Origin: a virus
Strand: one strand, 5' to 3'
Length of the DNA stretch: 20,810 nt
Virus record (IMG/VR): IMGVR_UViG_3300021406_000052
Coordinates: 1 to 20,810 of that record
The position numbers were made by a program, and so were the translations under genes. The notes beneath the pieces are model-generated. The model was given only the letters and a program-made list of their open reading frames with translations. It did no database searches and was not told the origin of the DNA. Positions 6,853 through 13,304 of the stretch are shown piece by piece (within the stretch, counting starts at the first letter, position 1; each line of letters opens with the position of its first letter).

Positions 6853-7307
6853 TATTTTCCTTCGGCGGTGTACGTTTCTGTACCTGTGGAGAGCTGGCCG
6901 CGTCCGCTGATAGCGGTGCCGATGAGTTTATCGAGTCCGTCGACCATTGCTTCGATTTGTATAAGGGGTCCGTGTTGGTGGTGGTCGCCGCTGTGGCGCA
7001 TGATCGCCGTTGCCGTGGAAGTTGTTTCTCCGGGTATTAATTCGATTGCGCAGGCTATTGGACCCGGGAATAGTAGGCCGAGGAGCGGTACGTCGAGGGC
7101 GTGGGCGATGATGAGTAGTTCGGCTGTGTCGAGAGATTGTCGGCGACCGGATTCATAGTTGGCGATTTGGGATCTGGTGATTGGGTAGCCAAGTTCGGTC
7201 GTTTTAGCGGCGAGTTGTTCCGCCGTTAGGTGTTCGTGCTTGCGGCGCTGTTTGATCGCGGCGGCGATCCGTGTGTGTAAGGCCGCTACCCAACTTTGTG
7301 TCACCAT
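6852..7307 (-). CDS. XRE-family helix-turn-helix regulator
   Basis: This encodes 151 aa from ATG 7307 (MVTQSWVAALHTRIAAAIKQ); an upstream in-frame ATG at 7343 would overlap the proposed -10 box. Residues 9-70 are an XRE/Cro-type domain: a first helix RIAAAIKQRRKHEHL, the helix-turn-helix TAEQLAAKTTELGYPITRSQ, IANYESGRR as the recognition/structural turn, and ELLIIAHALDVPLLGLLFPG. The C-terminal half has no clear fold, contains a His-rich stretch (GDHHQHG), and ends in a low-complexity tail. It probably represses its own divergent intergenic region and perhaps the co-transcribed HNH gene. It is coupled to that gene by a TAATG junction. It resembles small actinobacterial XRE proteins with an LGYP-type turn. 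Confidence 0.85.
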   Translation of the reverse strand: MVTQSWVAALHTRIAAAIKQRRKHEHLTAEQLAAKTTELGYPITRSQIANYESGRRQSLDTAELLIIAHALDVPLLGLLFPGPIACAIELIPGETTSTATAIMRHSGDHHQHGPLIQIEAMVDGLDKLIGTAISGRGQLSTGTETYTAEGK

Positions 7308-7424
7308 GACATTCTTGCGTGCAGTGTGTATTACTGCAATCATATCCGGGCGTGTCGCGAAATTTGCGTGGTAACTGATGCGACTCTGTGGGCAGAAGAC
7401 CTCTACTAGCAGGAGCTTTTGAAA
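7308..7424. promoter_or_regulatory. Divergent regulator/structural promoter region
   Basis: On the minus strand TATGAT (7344-7339) is a good -10 candidate, about 30 nt before the regulator ATG, without a clear -35. On the plus strand the only firm signal is the Shine-Dalgarno AGGAG (7411-7415), 9 nt before ATG 7425. As an autoregulated XRE gene boundary it is a natural operator location, but I see no strong palindrome. Confidence 0.4.
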
Positions 7425-7772
7425 ATGGTCACTTGCACCGCAACTCTTAACACGCTGGCCGCTGATTATGTCGGTTTGGGCAGCTGGATTGGTTTGGCTA
7501 CGGCTTCGCCGGGCACGACGAACGCGCCGACCGGTGAGGCGTCTTCTGGTTCGCCGGCTTATGCCCGTTTGGCGACCACATGGTCTGCCGGTAGCACGGG
7601 TGTGCAGAACGGTACCGCGGTCACCCTGAACGTGTCCGCCGCCACATACACCTATATGTTGGTTGCCAGCTCATCGAGCGGAAACGCCATGTACGACAAT
7701 GTTTCGATCACCTCGGTCGTCATGGGCGCTCAAGGACAGATCGTGGTAACACCGACTTTCACCCAGACCTAA
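7425..7772 (+). CDS. Small virion-associated (tail fibre/decoration-like) protein
   Basis: This encodes 115 aa from ATG 7425, preceded by AGGAG (9-nt spacing); an in-frame TTG at 7419 is less likely. It begins MVTCTATLNTLAADYVGLGS and contains IGLATASPGTTNAPTGEASS followed by GSPAYARLATTWSAG. That 'L.TA.PGTT......GSPAYAR....W' pattern is one I know from small phage structural proteins found next to fibre or head genes. The remainder is Ser/Thr/Ala-rich beta structure ending IVVTPTFTQT. There are no enzymatic motifs. It lies between the XRE regulator and the first glycosyltransferase and is followed by a GC-rich hairpin. A surface protein of this type could be a substrate for the neighbouring glycosyltransferases, which is inference. 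Confidence 0.75.
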   Translation: MVTCTATLNTLAADYVGLGSWIGLATASPGTTNAPTGEASSGSPAYARLATTWSAGSTGVQNGTAVTLNVSAATYTYMLVASSSSGNAMYDNVSITSVVMGAQGQIVVTPTFTQT

Positions 7773-7792
7773 ATCTAGGGTAGAATTACCGC

Positions 7793-7849
7793 AGGCCGGG
7801 GTCGGCCAAGGAGCAGGTGTCACCCAATGCCCGCTCGCCGCCCCGGCCT
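7793..7849 (+). terminator. GC-rich stem with long loop, possible terminator
   Basis: AGGCCGGGG (7793-7801) pairs perfectly with CCCCGGCCT (7841-7849), and the next bases are TTT... The loop is 39 nt, long for an intrinsic terminator. It sits 20 nt after the stop at 7772 and just upstream of the next promoter. Confidence 0.4.
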
Positions 7850-7871
7850 TTCGCGTGCCAGCTTATTGCTG

Positions 7872-7884
7872 TATAATTTGTGGT
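7872..7884 (+). promoter_or_regulatory. Consensus -10 box of a leaderless promoter
   Basis: A perfect TATAAT (7872-7877) lies 7 nt before GTG 7885, exactly where a transcript would start at the G of the start codon. There is no Shine-Dalgarno. A weak -35 (TTTCGC, 7849-7854) is 17 nt upstream. Leaderless GTG messages are common in actinobacteria. Confidence 0.6.
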
Positions 7885-8595
7885 GTGGCTGCCGCAAATA
7901 TCTTCATAGCGACTCCGATGTACGGCGGGACATGTTACGGCAGTTACGAGGCGTCGATGCTGCGGACGATCCCAGCGTTTATGAACGCTGGCGTTCCTTT
8001 GCGGGTGGGCTGGACGGTGAACGAGTCTCTGGTCACCCGCGCCCGGGACAGTCTGGCCCGGGATTTCATGCAGACGGGCTGCACTCATTTGATGTTCATC
8101 GACGCCGATATCGGATTTCGGCCCGAGGACATCCTGAAGATGGCGGAATCCGATAAGGACATCATCGCCGGCCTGTATCCGCGTAAGGAGATCGATTGGG
8201 GCATGGTGGCCGCGGCTGTTCGCCGTGGCGTCCCGGACGGTGAGTTGCACCTTCATACTGGGGCGTTGGTGGTGAACACGTGGGCTGGTGAGCAGCCGAT
8301 TGAGGCGTTGCATCCTGGTGATGATCCGGTTGAGGTGGAATCGGTGGGTACCGGGTTCATGTTGATTAAGCGCGAGGTATTGGAGGTGGTGGCCGGCGGT
8401 GTGGCTACCTATCTGAATGGGCGAGACGCGGCTTTGTATCATCAGTTCTTCACTACCAGCATCAACAGTGATGGGATCCTGTTGTCTGAGGATTTCTATT
8501 TTTGTGAGTTGGCGCGTAGGTATGGGTTTAAGGTGTGGGTCGCGCCGTGGGCGCAGTTGACGCACACCGGCGCTTACCGGTTCGGCAGAGGATGA
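7885..8595 (+). CDS. GT-A-like glycosyltransferase, DxD type
   Basis: This encodes 236 aa. I chose GTG 7885 over an in-frame GTG at 7855 because the product then aligns with the paralogue at 8929 from residue 1 (IFIATPMYGG versus VFIATPMYGG) and because of the TATAAT placement. The motifs are a nucleotide-binding first strand, ESLVTRARDSLARDFMQTGC, the metal-binding HLMFIDADIGF (Asp73, Asp75), DKDIIAGLYPRKEIDW, ESVGTGFMLIKREV (acceptor-side loop), SEDFYFCELARRYGFKVWVA, and LTHTGAYRF. This is the layout of GT-A, family-2-like enzymes acting in the cytoplasm on nucleotide-sugars. The ATGA overlap with the next gene couples it to a zinc-ribbon protein. The acceptor is unknown; capsid, fibre or decoration proteins are the contextual candidates. 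Confidence 0.85.
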   Translation: MAAANIFIATPMYGGTCYGSYEASMLRTIPAFMNAGVPLRVGWTVNESLVTRARDSLARDFMQTGCTHLMFIDADIGFRPEDILKMAESDKDIIAGLYPRKEIDWGMVAAAVRRGVPDGELHLHTGALVVNTWAGEQPIEALHPGDDPVEVESVGTGFMLIKREVLEVVAGGVATYLNGRDAALYHQFFTTSINSDGILLSEDFYFCELARRYGFKVWVAPWAQLTHTGAYRFGRG

Positions 8596-8918
8596 CGATG
8601 GATCCGCGGGAAGCGGAGTGGCGGCAGTACGAGGCCGAACAGCTAGCTAGGGGCCGCTGTCCGCATAGCGGAGAGGTACTGCATCGCGAGGGTGAAGCTG
8701 GGCCGCACGCCGCGTCCTGCGACATGTGCGATTGCTTCGGATACGACCCTGAGCTGGTGAAAGTGTGGCCGCGCCCGCTGCGTGTGGTGCGCTGGAAGGT
8801 GACTAGAAAAAGGTGCCCCGAGTGCGGTCTTCCGTTCGCGTCCGACAAGTGGTCGCGAATCTGCCATCAGTGCTTCGACAAGACGCTCACCCCGTTGCGG
8901 CGCATATCCTGGCTATAG
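8592..8918 (+). CDS. Zinc-ribbon hypothetical protein
   Basis: This encodes 108 aa from ATG 8592, overlapping the glycosyltransferase stop by 4 nt (ATGA). It has three Cys groups: CPHSGE near residue 23, CDMCDCFGYD near 43, and RKRCPECGLPFASDKWSRIC..C towards the C-terminus. The last group (C-x2-C...C-x2-C) is a typical zinc ribbon. The first 30 residues form a charged helix (DPREAEWRQYEAEQLARG). No catalytic residues are recognised. It may be an adaptor or DNA/RNA-binding protein; coupling suggests it works with the glycosyltransferase, but small zinc proteins are also common passengers in phages. The -10-like box of the next gene overlaps its stop codon. Confidence 0.7.
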   Translation: MTMDPREAEWRQYEAEQLARGRCPHSGEVLHREGEAGPHAASCDMCDCFGYDPELVKVWPRPLRVVRWKVTRKRCPECGLPFASDKWSRICHQCFDKTLTPLRRISWL

Positions 8919-8928
8919 CCTCATACCC

Positions 8929-9612
8929 GTGACTAATCCTTCCGTGTTCATCGCCACACCCATGTACGGCGGAATGTGTCACGGTAGCTACGCATTTTCG
9001 CTGACGCGAGTTATCTCGGTTTTGCAGAGCGCACGGATTTCAGTGCGTCTTGGCCACCTAGAGAATGCGTCCCTGATTACTTTGGCGCGGGACTTCTTGG
9101 CTGATGAATTCCTTACCACCGATTGCACGCATCTGATGTTCATTGACAGCGACATTGGCTTCCGGGCCGAAGATATCGTGTCGATGGTCGCGGCAGACAA
9201 GGACATCATTTTGGGGTCGTATGCCCGTAAGGGGATCGATTGGGAGCGGGTAGCCGCCGCGGCGAAGCAGGGCGTACTGGCGCAGGAATTACATCGATAC
9301 GCCGGTGTCTCCGTGGTCACGACATTAGATGGAGCTGGGATCACCGGAGTGGCACCGGTAGAAGTTGCTGGCGGCGGCATGGGCTTCACGCTCATCAAAC
9401 GCGAGGTGTTCCATGGCCTGGCTAGCAAGGTGCGGGATTACGACGAACTGGGCCGATATCGGATGAAGCACTTTTTCGCGTCTATTGTCGAGGGCGGTCG
9501 CATGCTGGGCGAAGATGAGTACTTCTACAAGCTGGCCCGCGATAACGGGTACCGGGTATGGGCCGCCCCGTGGGTGGAGCTAACCCACACCGGGTCCTAC
9601 AAATTCACCTAG
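8929..9612 (+). CDS. GT-A-like glycosyltransferase, DxD type, paralogue
   Basis: This encodes 227 aa from GTG 8929. There is no Shine-Dalgarno; TAGCCT (8916-8921) lies 7 nt before the start, which fits a leaderless message. It aligns with the 7885 product along its length: VFIATPMYGG, SLITLARDFLADEF, HLMFIDSDIGF with Asp73 and Asp75, DKDIILGSYARKGIDWERVA, GGGMGFTLIKREVF, GEDEYFYKLARDNGYRVWAA, and LTHTGSYKF. The two differ most in the middle (about 120-150) and in the acceptor-side loop, so they may use different acceptors or sugars. Local gene duplication or separate acquisition of related genes are both possible. The enzyme class is well supported by motif; the substrate is unknown. Confidence 0.85.
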   Translation: MTNPSVFIATPMYGGMCHGSYAFSLTRVISVLQSARISVRLGHLENASLITLARDFLADEFLTTDCTHLMFIDSDIGFRAEDIVSMVAADKDIILGSYARKGIDWERVAAAAKQGVLAQELHRYAGVSVVTTLDGAGITGVAPVEVAGGGMGFTLIKREVFHGLASKVRDYDELGRYRMKHFFASIVEGGRMLGEDEYFYKLARDNGYRVWAAPWVELTHTGSYKFT

Positions 9613-9647
9613 ACCGCCGCGTCGCGCAAAAAGTTGCGCTGCAGTCG

Positions 9648-9694
9648 GTTCCGGCGCGCCGTAAACGGCAAACCGGGAGGCGGGACTATAGCGT
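9648..9694 (+). promoter_or_regulatory. Conserved upstream element plus -10-like box
   Basis: The segment 9648-9675 matches 12517-12544 at 26 of 28 positions, and both begin exactly 53 nt before a GTG start of a glycosyltransferase gene. It contains GCCGTAAACGGC, a 4-bp-arm palindrome around TAAA. TATAGC (9687) or TAGCGT (9689-9694) then lies 8 or 6 nt before the GTG. I read it as a promoter or activator/repressor site. Confidence 0.55.
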
Positions 9695-9700
9695 TCTTGG

Positions 9701-10360
9701 GTGACCAACCGCCTAGTCGTCGCGTGGCCCTTCTACCGAACGCTCAGTGTCGACTGGTTCCTGACCTGGAGCCAAATGGGGAAAGGGCCGCTGGTTGCGC
9801 AGCTCGCCACGAACGGCGCGGCCCTCGCTTCTGCGATGCAGCAACTGGTCGATAGAGCGTTCTCGCAAGTCGGCGACCAGTGGGACTACCTGGTCTTCTA
9901 TGAGCACGACATGATACCGCCGCTGGATGCGTTTGACCGCGTGGCTGAGTACAACCCGGAGGAACACCACATCGTCGGTGCTATGTACTTCGCTCGACAG
10001 CCACCTCATTCTCCAACTGTGTCCATGAAACTCGACCGGGGCGCGAATCAGGCACCGGACTACGTATATCCAACTCCGGAATTAACCAAGCAAATGGTCG
10101 AGGCCCCGGCGCTCTACGAAGTGGAATCCGTTGGTACCGGTTTCACCGCCATCCACAGGACGGTGTTCGAGAAATGGGATAAGAACATCCGAATGTGGGA
10201 GGCCCAAGAGCCCATCCTCGTCCACGACATGTGGTTCTGCCTGAAAGCAAAAGAACAAGGCTTCAAAGTGTGGGTCGATTCAGGCATCGTATGCGGACAT
10301 ATCACGGAGCGGGCCGTCAGCTACGACGATTACCGACGCTACCAGCAGTGGGCCGGCTAG
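9701..10360 (+). CDS. GT-A-like glycosyltransferase, EHDM type
   Basis: This encodes 219 aa from GTG 9701, with no Shine-Dalgarno. The pattern shared with the 12570 and 1410-2084 products is RLVVAWPFYRTLSVDWFLTW, DYLVFYEHDMIPPLDAFDRV (EHD in the DxD position), HHIVGAMYFARQPPHSP, QMVEAPALYEVESVGTGFTA, then VHDMWFCLKAKEQGFKVWVD and CGHI. The order is that of GT-A glycosyltransferases, with the last His and the GTGF loop as likely metal/acceptor residues. It belongs to a second subfamily, distinct from the DxD pair upstream. It abuts the FkbM methyltransferase directly (its TAG is followed immediately by ATG), suggesting a glycosylate-then-methylate pair, which is inference. Confidence 0.8.
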   Translation: MTNRLVVAWPFYRTLSVDWFLTWSQMGKGPLVAQLATNGAALASAMQQLVDRAFSQVGDQWDYLVFYEHDMIPPLDAFDRVAEYNPEEHHIVGAMYFARQPPHSPTVSMKLDRGANQAPDYVYPTPELTKQMVEAPALYEVESVGTGFTAIHRTVFEKWDKNIRMWEAQEPILVHDMWFCLKAKEQGFKVWVDSGIVCGHITERAVSYDDYRRYQQWAG

Positions 10361-11197
10361 ATGCACACGTTCCTCAAGGATTGCCGCCATGGACGCTTTG
10401 TCTTGGTGCGCGGCGACATGGTCAGCAGTTACGTTGACCTGTACGGAGAGTGGAGCGAACTAGAGGTCAAGCTGTTTAGTCGGTTATTGAAGCCCGATAG
10501 TGTGGTCATCGAGGTCGGATCTAATCTCGGCATGCACAGTGTTCCGTTGGGCAACATCGTGCCGGATGGCCGAGTCGTCTGCTTCGAGCCGCAGCGCCCA
10601 ATATTCAACATCTTGTGCGGAAATATCGCGCTCAATAATCTGCTGAACGTCCATGCCCACCGTTTGGCTGTCGGGGAACGCAACGAGACCGTCGCTATAG
10701 CGTCTACCGATTACGAAGCGCCGTGGAATTACAGCGCCTTCTCCCTTTCTGTCGGTTTCAACCGTGATGGCCAATTCTTCGGCGGGGTTGAATCGGAGCG
10801 CGTCGAGGTCGTCACCCTCGACCAGTTCCCCGATACCGCGGATCTGGAACGCTTGGATCTGCTCAAGCTAGACGCCGAGGGAATGGAACTCCCGGTGCTT
10901 CGCGGTGCCAGGACTCTTATTGAGCGGACGAGGCCGATCCTATTCGTTGAAAACGACAAAGCCGGCGGCGATGATCTGATCGGCTATATTCGTGGCCTCG
11001 GATACTACTGCTACTGGTACCACACCGAACGCTTCTCGTGGACCAACTACAACCGCGCTCCCTGGAAAGTTGATGGGACGGACGCCAACATGGTGTGCTT
11101 CCCTAAGGGGGAGGCCCTTCCCGTGAAGGGCCTCCCCCGGGCGGAATCTTTCGGCCAGCTTGAGCGCGGCGAGGTGCCGTTGGTCGAGGTGATCTGA
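10361..11197 (+). CDS. FkbM-family SAM-dependent methyltransferase
   Basis: This encodes 278 aa from ATG 10361, with no gap after the upstream stop codon. Residues 48-60 (VVIEVGSNLGMHS) are the SAM-binding motif I. RVVCFEPQRPIFNILCGNIA follows with the acidic motif II residue, and LDLLKLDAEGMELPVLRGA is the hallmark of FkbM/Methyltransf_21 proteins. The C-terminal third (GLGYYCYWYHTERFSWTNYN) is aromatic. Members of this family commonly O-methylate sugars or polyketide hydroxyls; here the paired glycosyltransferase makes glycan methylation the natural guess. A 13-bp-stem hairpin lies inside the last 30 codons. The gene converges with a minus-strand gene 2 nt away. Confidence 0.9.
   Translation: MHTFLKDCRHGRFVLVRGDMVSSYVDLYGEWSELEVKLFSRLLKPDSVVIEVGSNLGMHSVPLGNIVPDGRVVCFEPQRPIFNILCGNIALNNLLNVHAHRLAVGERNETVAIASTDYEAPWNYSAFSLSVGFNRDGQFFGGVESERVEVVTLDQFPDTADLERLDLLKLDAEGMELPVLRGARTLIERTRPILFVENDKAGGDDLIGYIRGLGYYCYWYHTERFSWTNYNRAPWKVDGTDANMVCFPKGEALPVKGLPRAESFGQLERGEVPLVEVI
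11107..11138 (-). terminator. 13-bp hairpin inside the methyltransferase gene, likely terminator of the convergent gene
   Basis: GGGGGAGGCCCTT (11107-11119) and AAGGGCCTCCCCC (11126-11138) form a perfect stem with a 6-nt loop. It lies about 60 nt past the stop of the minus-strand gene ending at 11200, a normal terminator distance, while being embedded in codons of the methyltransferase. No T-run follows on either strand. Confidence 0.55.
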
Positions 11198-11199
11198 CG

Positions 11200-12408
11200 C
11201 TAGGAAGCGTAGGTTAACTCGTCTCCCGGACCTGTCTCCGATGTGCCGACCGGGGTTGTGATGGTGACATCCACGGTTCCGGTCTGATCGGATGGCACTA
11301 CAAAACCCGCAACCTCGTCGCTGTTGACACTCCAGTCGGCCTCGGAAAGTAAAAGGTCCCCAAGGTGGAGCGCAGTGGCACCGCCGAGGTGCGTTCCGTT
11401 GATCTGCATGCTATCCCCGGGCGCACCGGTAGAGGTTCCCTCGTAAGTAGGATTGGTGTAGTTAACGACGCTGGTGATAGCGGGTGTTGGCGGCACTTCG
11501 AAGGTGAATTGGTCGGCAGTGTTGGCGGAACTGCCTGCCGGGGTGATCACGATTACGTCAACCGTTAAATCAGCCGGTACGCCGCCGGGTGGAAGGTTGG
11601 CGATCATGAACTTTATCCAGTTCGTTGGTGTATACGCGGTAATCGAAGTATCGGAGTTTACGGTGAACTCCCACGCTGGTGTAGTGCCAAAGTTGACTGC
11701 TGTGGCTCCGGTGAAGTTGTAGCCGGTTATCTCAACGGTGTTGATGCCAGCGCCTTCGTCGGTTTCTGTGGGCGACACCGCGGTCACCACTGGCGTTGTC
11801 GGAGTAGCAGGTACCGAGACGAGCGCGGCGGTGATGCCGCCCCAGTTGTCGGTGGCGCTCAGGGTTGCCCCGAACGTAGTGGTAGTGTCAGCGTCGCTGA
11901 TGGCGACGCCGGTTGACGGGTCTGAGTAGCTGGTCACGCAACGGTTTGTGCCCCCAGTTGGTGACGAAAGTGTACCTGAACCTATATTGCCGAAGCCCTG
12001 GATAACCACCTGTCCCGGAAACGTGACATCCACTGTTTGCGACAAACTCTCACCGCTGCCGTAGGTAGTGGTGGCCGGTGTACCAACCAAGTCCACACCG
12101 GTGTAGGAAACCGAGTTACCGGCCCAGTAGCCACCCCAACTGGGGGAGATTTCAACGGTTTCCTCCCCGCCGGCCACATCGGGCAGGTAGAAAAGGAACA
12201 GGGTTCCAGCCCCACCATCAAGGTTGACCGAACCCAACTCGATCATCGGCACACCGCCGTACGTGGCCGAACCTGTGTATGTGTAAAGGCCGTATTGAAT
12301 AACGAAGTAGGCAAACACGTCGGCTCCGGCGGTCGCGGTGTGCGACCAGGAAAACGAAAATCCAAACCCTGAACCACCTACACCTGTAGCATCGTAAGCG
12401 ATAGACAT
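11200..12408 (-). CDS. Surface/fibre-like protein with IPT/TIG repeats
   Basis: This encodes 402 aa from ATG 12408, with AGGAG and a 5-6 nt spacer; the frame is open to 12540, but that extension lacks signals. Residues 1-205 form a Gly/Ser/Thr-rich beta module beginning MSIAYDATGVGGSGFGFSFS and ending near GGITAALVSVP. It resembles the first ~210 residues of the 955-aa protein (MSIAWDGTSG..., ending AIAIDLAPSG). Two IPT/TIG (Ig-like) units follow: about 215-310 (VTAVSPTETDEGAGINTVEI...GYNFTGATAVNFG...DVIVITPAGSS) and about 315-402 (ITSVVNYTNP...INGTHLGGATALHLG...VDVTITTPVGTS). IPT domains typically occur in binding or spacer regions of surface proteins. There is no signal peptide, consistent with a virion protein. 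It is the only minus-strand structural-type gene inside the plus-strand cargo. Confidence 0.8.
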   Translation of the reverse strand: MSIAYDATGVGGSGFGFSFSWSHTATAGADVFAYFVIQYGLYTYTGSATYGGVPMIELGSVNLDGGAGTLFLFYLPDVAGGEETVEISPSWGGYWAGNSVSYTGVDLVGTPATTTYGSGESLSQTVDVTFPGQVVIQGFGNIGSGTLSSPTGGTNRCVTSYSDPSTGVAISDADTTTTFGATLSATDNWGGITAALVSVPATPTTPVVTAVSPTETDEGAGINTVEITGYNFTGATAVNFGTTPAWEFTVNSDTSITAYTPTNWIKFMIANLPPGGVPADLTVDVIVITPAGSSANTADQFTFEVPPTPAITSVVNYTNPTYEGTSTGAPGDSMQINGTHLGGATALHLGDLLLSEADWSVNSDEVAGFVVPSDQTGTVDVTITTPVGTSETGPGDELTYAS

Positions 12409-12569
12409 ACAATCTCCTATTGTCATTGTTAGACAACAAGATTCGCACACGTTTACCATGCAACAAGCGCAGGCGGTGAAAGGCGGGCGTGTCGGTAAAC
12501 AGGGCGTGTACGGTGCGTTCCGGCGCGGCGTAAACGGCAAACCTGGCGCGGGGGGATACGCTTCCGTTT
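12409..12569. promoter_or_regulatory. Divergent promoter region with repeated GTAAAC words
   Basis: This 161-nt gap separates the IPT protein (minus) from a glycosyltransferase (plus). It holds GTTTACC (12451), GGTAAAC (12494) and CGTAAACGGC (12530), three related words in both orientations. At 12517-12544 is the second copy of the 28-nt element found at 9648. TACGCT (12557-12562) lies 7 nt before GTG 12570. On the minus strand no clean -10/-35 is seen, but a Shine-Dalgarno (AGGAG) precedes the gene. Confidence 0.5.
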
Positions 12570-13304
12570 GTGCAGAAGTTGGTGGTGGCGTGGCCGCTGT
12601 ACCGTACAGTACCCGTCCAGTGGCTATTCCAGTGGACTCAGATGGAGCGGGAGCACGGCGCTAATGTGGTGGCCGTGGTGGGCACGGAGGCTATCTATTT
12701 GCCGATGGCGATGCACACGCTGATCAACGAGGCGTTCAAGAAGTGCCCCGATTTTGATCGGCTTGTCATTATGGAGCATGACATGATTCCGCCGGTTGAT
12801 GCGTTTGAGCGTATCGGCCAGTACGGCGATGAGCATGACATTGTTGGGACGATGTATTTTAAGCATGAGTGGCCGCATCATGTGATGGCGTGGATGCAGG
12901 TTAAGCCGCCTTATTATTCGCCGTTGACGGCTGCGGTGACTAGGCAGATGGTGGAGACGCCGGCGTTGTATGAGGTGGATGCGGTGGCGATGGGTTTCAC
13001 TGCGATCCGGCGGCAGGTTTTTGAGGGTTGGGATCGGAATGTTCCGATGTGGGATCCGGTTGCGCCGCTGGTTGGGCATGATTTGCATTTCTGCAATGAG
13101 GCCAAGAAGCAAGGTTTCAAGGTTTGGGTTGACAGCGGGATCGGGTGTGGGCATTTGACGACGATGCCGATTGGTTATGGGCATTCGCAGCAGGCGTTGG
13201 AGGCTGATCCGCCGCCGCGGTGGAAAGCTGGGGATGGTACTGAGTGTTATGACGAGCGTGGCGATGGTGGGGAATATGATGATCCTCCTAACAGGGAGGT
13301 GTGA
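12570..13304 (+). CDS. GT-A-like glycosyltransferase, EHDM type, paralogue
   Basis: This encodes 244 aa from GTG 12570. The motifs match the 9701 product in order: KLVVAWPLYRTVPVQWLFQW, HTLINEAFKKCPDFDRLVIM, EHDMIPPVDAFERIGQYG, DIVGTMYFKHEWPHH, RQMVETPALYEVDAVAMGFT, GHDLHFCNEAKKQGFKVWVD, and GIGCGHLTTMP. It carries about 25 extra C-terminal residues rich in Asp/Glu/Gly/Pro (DGTECYDERGDGGEYDDP). The AMGF loop replaces GTGF of its paralogue, a change in the presumed acceptor/donor loop. There is no Shine-Dalgarno, and a TACGCT box lies 7 nt upstream. It overlaps the next gene by one base (TGATG). Confidence 0.8.
   Translation: MQKLVVAWPLYRTVPVQWLFQWTQMEREHGANVVAVVGTEAIYLPMAMHTLINEAFKKCPDFDRLVIMEHDMIPPVDAFERIGQYGDEHDIVGTMYFKHEWPHHVMAWMQVKPPYYSPLTAAVTRQMVETPALYEVDAVAMGFTAIRRQVFEGWDRNVPMWDPVAPLVGHDLHFCNEAKKQGFKVWVDSGIGCGHLTTMPIGYGHSQQALEADPPPRWKAGDGTECYDERGDGGEYDDPPNREV

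Noticed and set aside
7839-7900. Riboswitch or tRNA around the GC-rich stem upstream of the first glycosyltransferase
   Set aside because: No cloverleaf or known aptamer core is seen. A simple stem followed by a promoter accounts for the region.
7827-8156. Plus-strand frame starting ATG 7827
   Set aside because: It overlaps the glycosyltransferase in another frame, encodes Arg/Cys/Trp-rich sequence without domain features, and its start lies inside the hairpin loop.
12458-12664. Plus-strand frame whose FRRGVNGKPG segment is echoed by FRRAVNGKPG at 9648
   Set aside because: The similarity is confined to the 28-nt element, ends before the glycosyltransferase starts, and both frames then run out of phase over well-supported genes. 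A regulatory element at fixed spacing explains it better.
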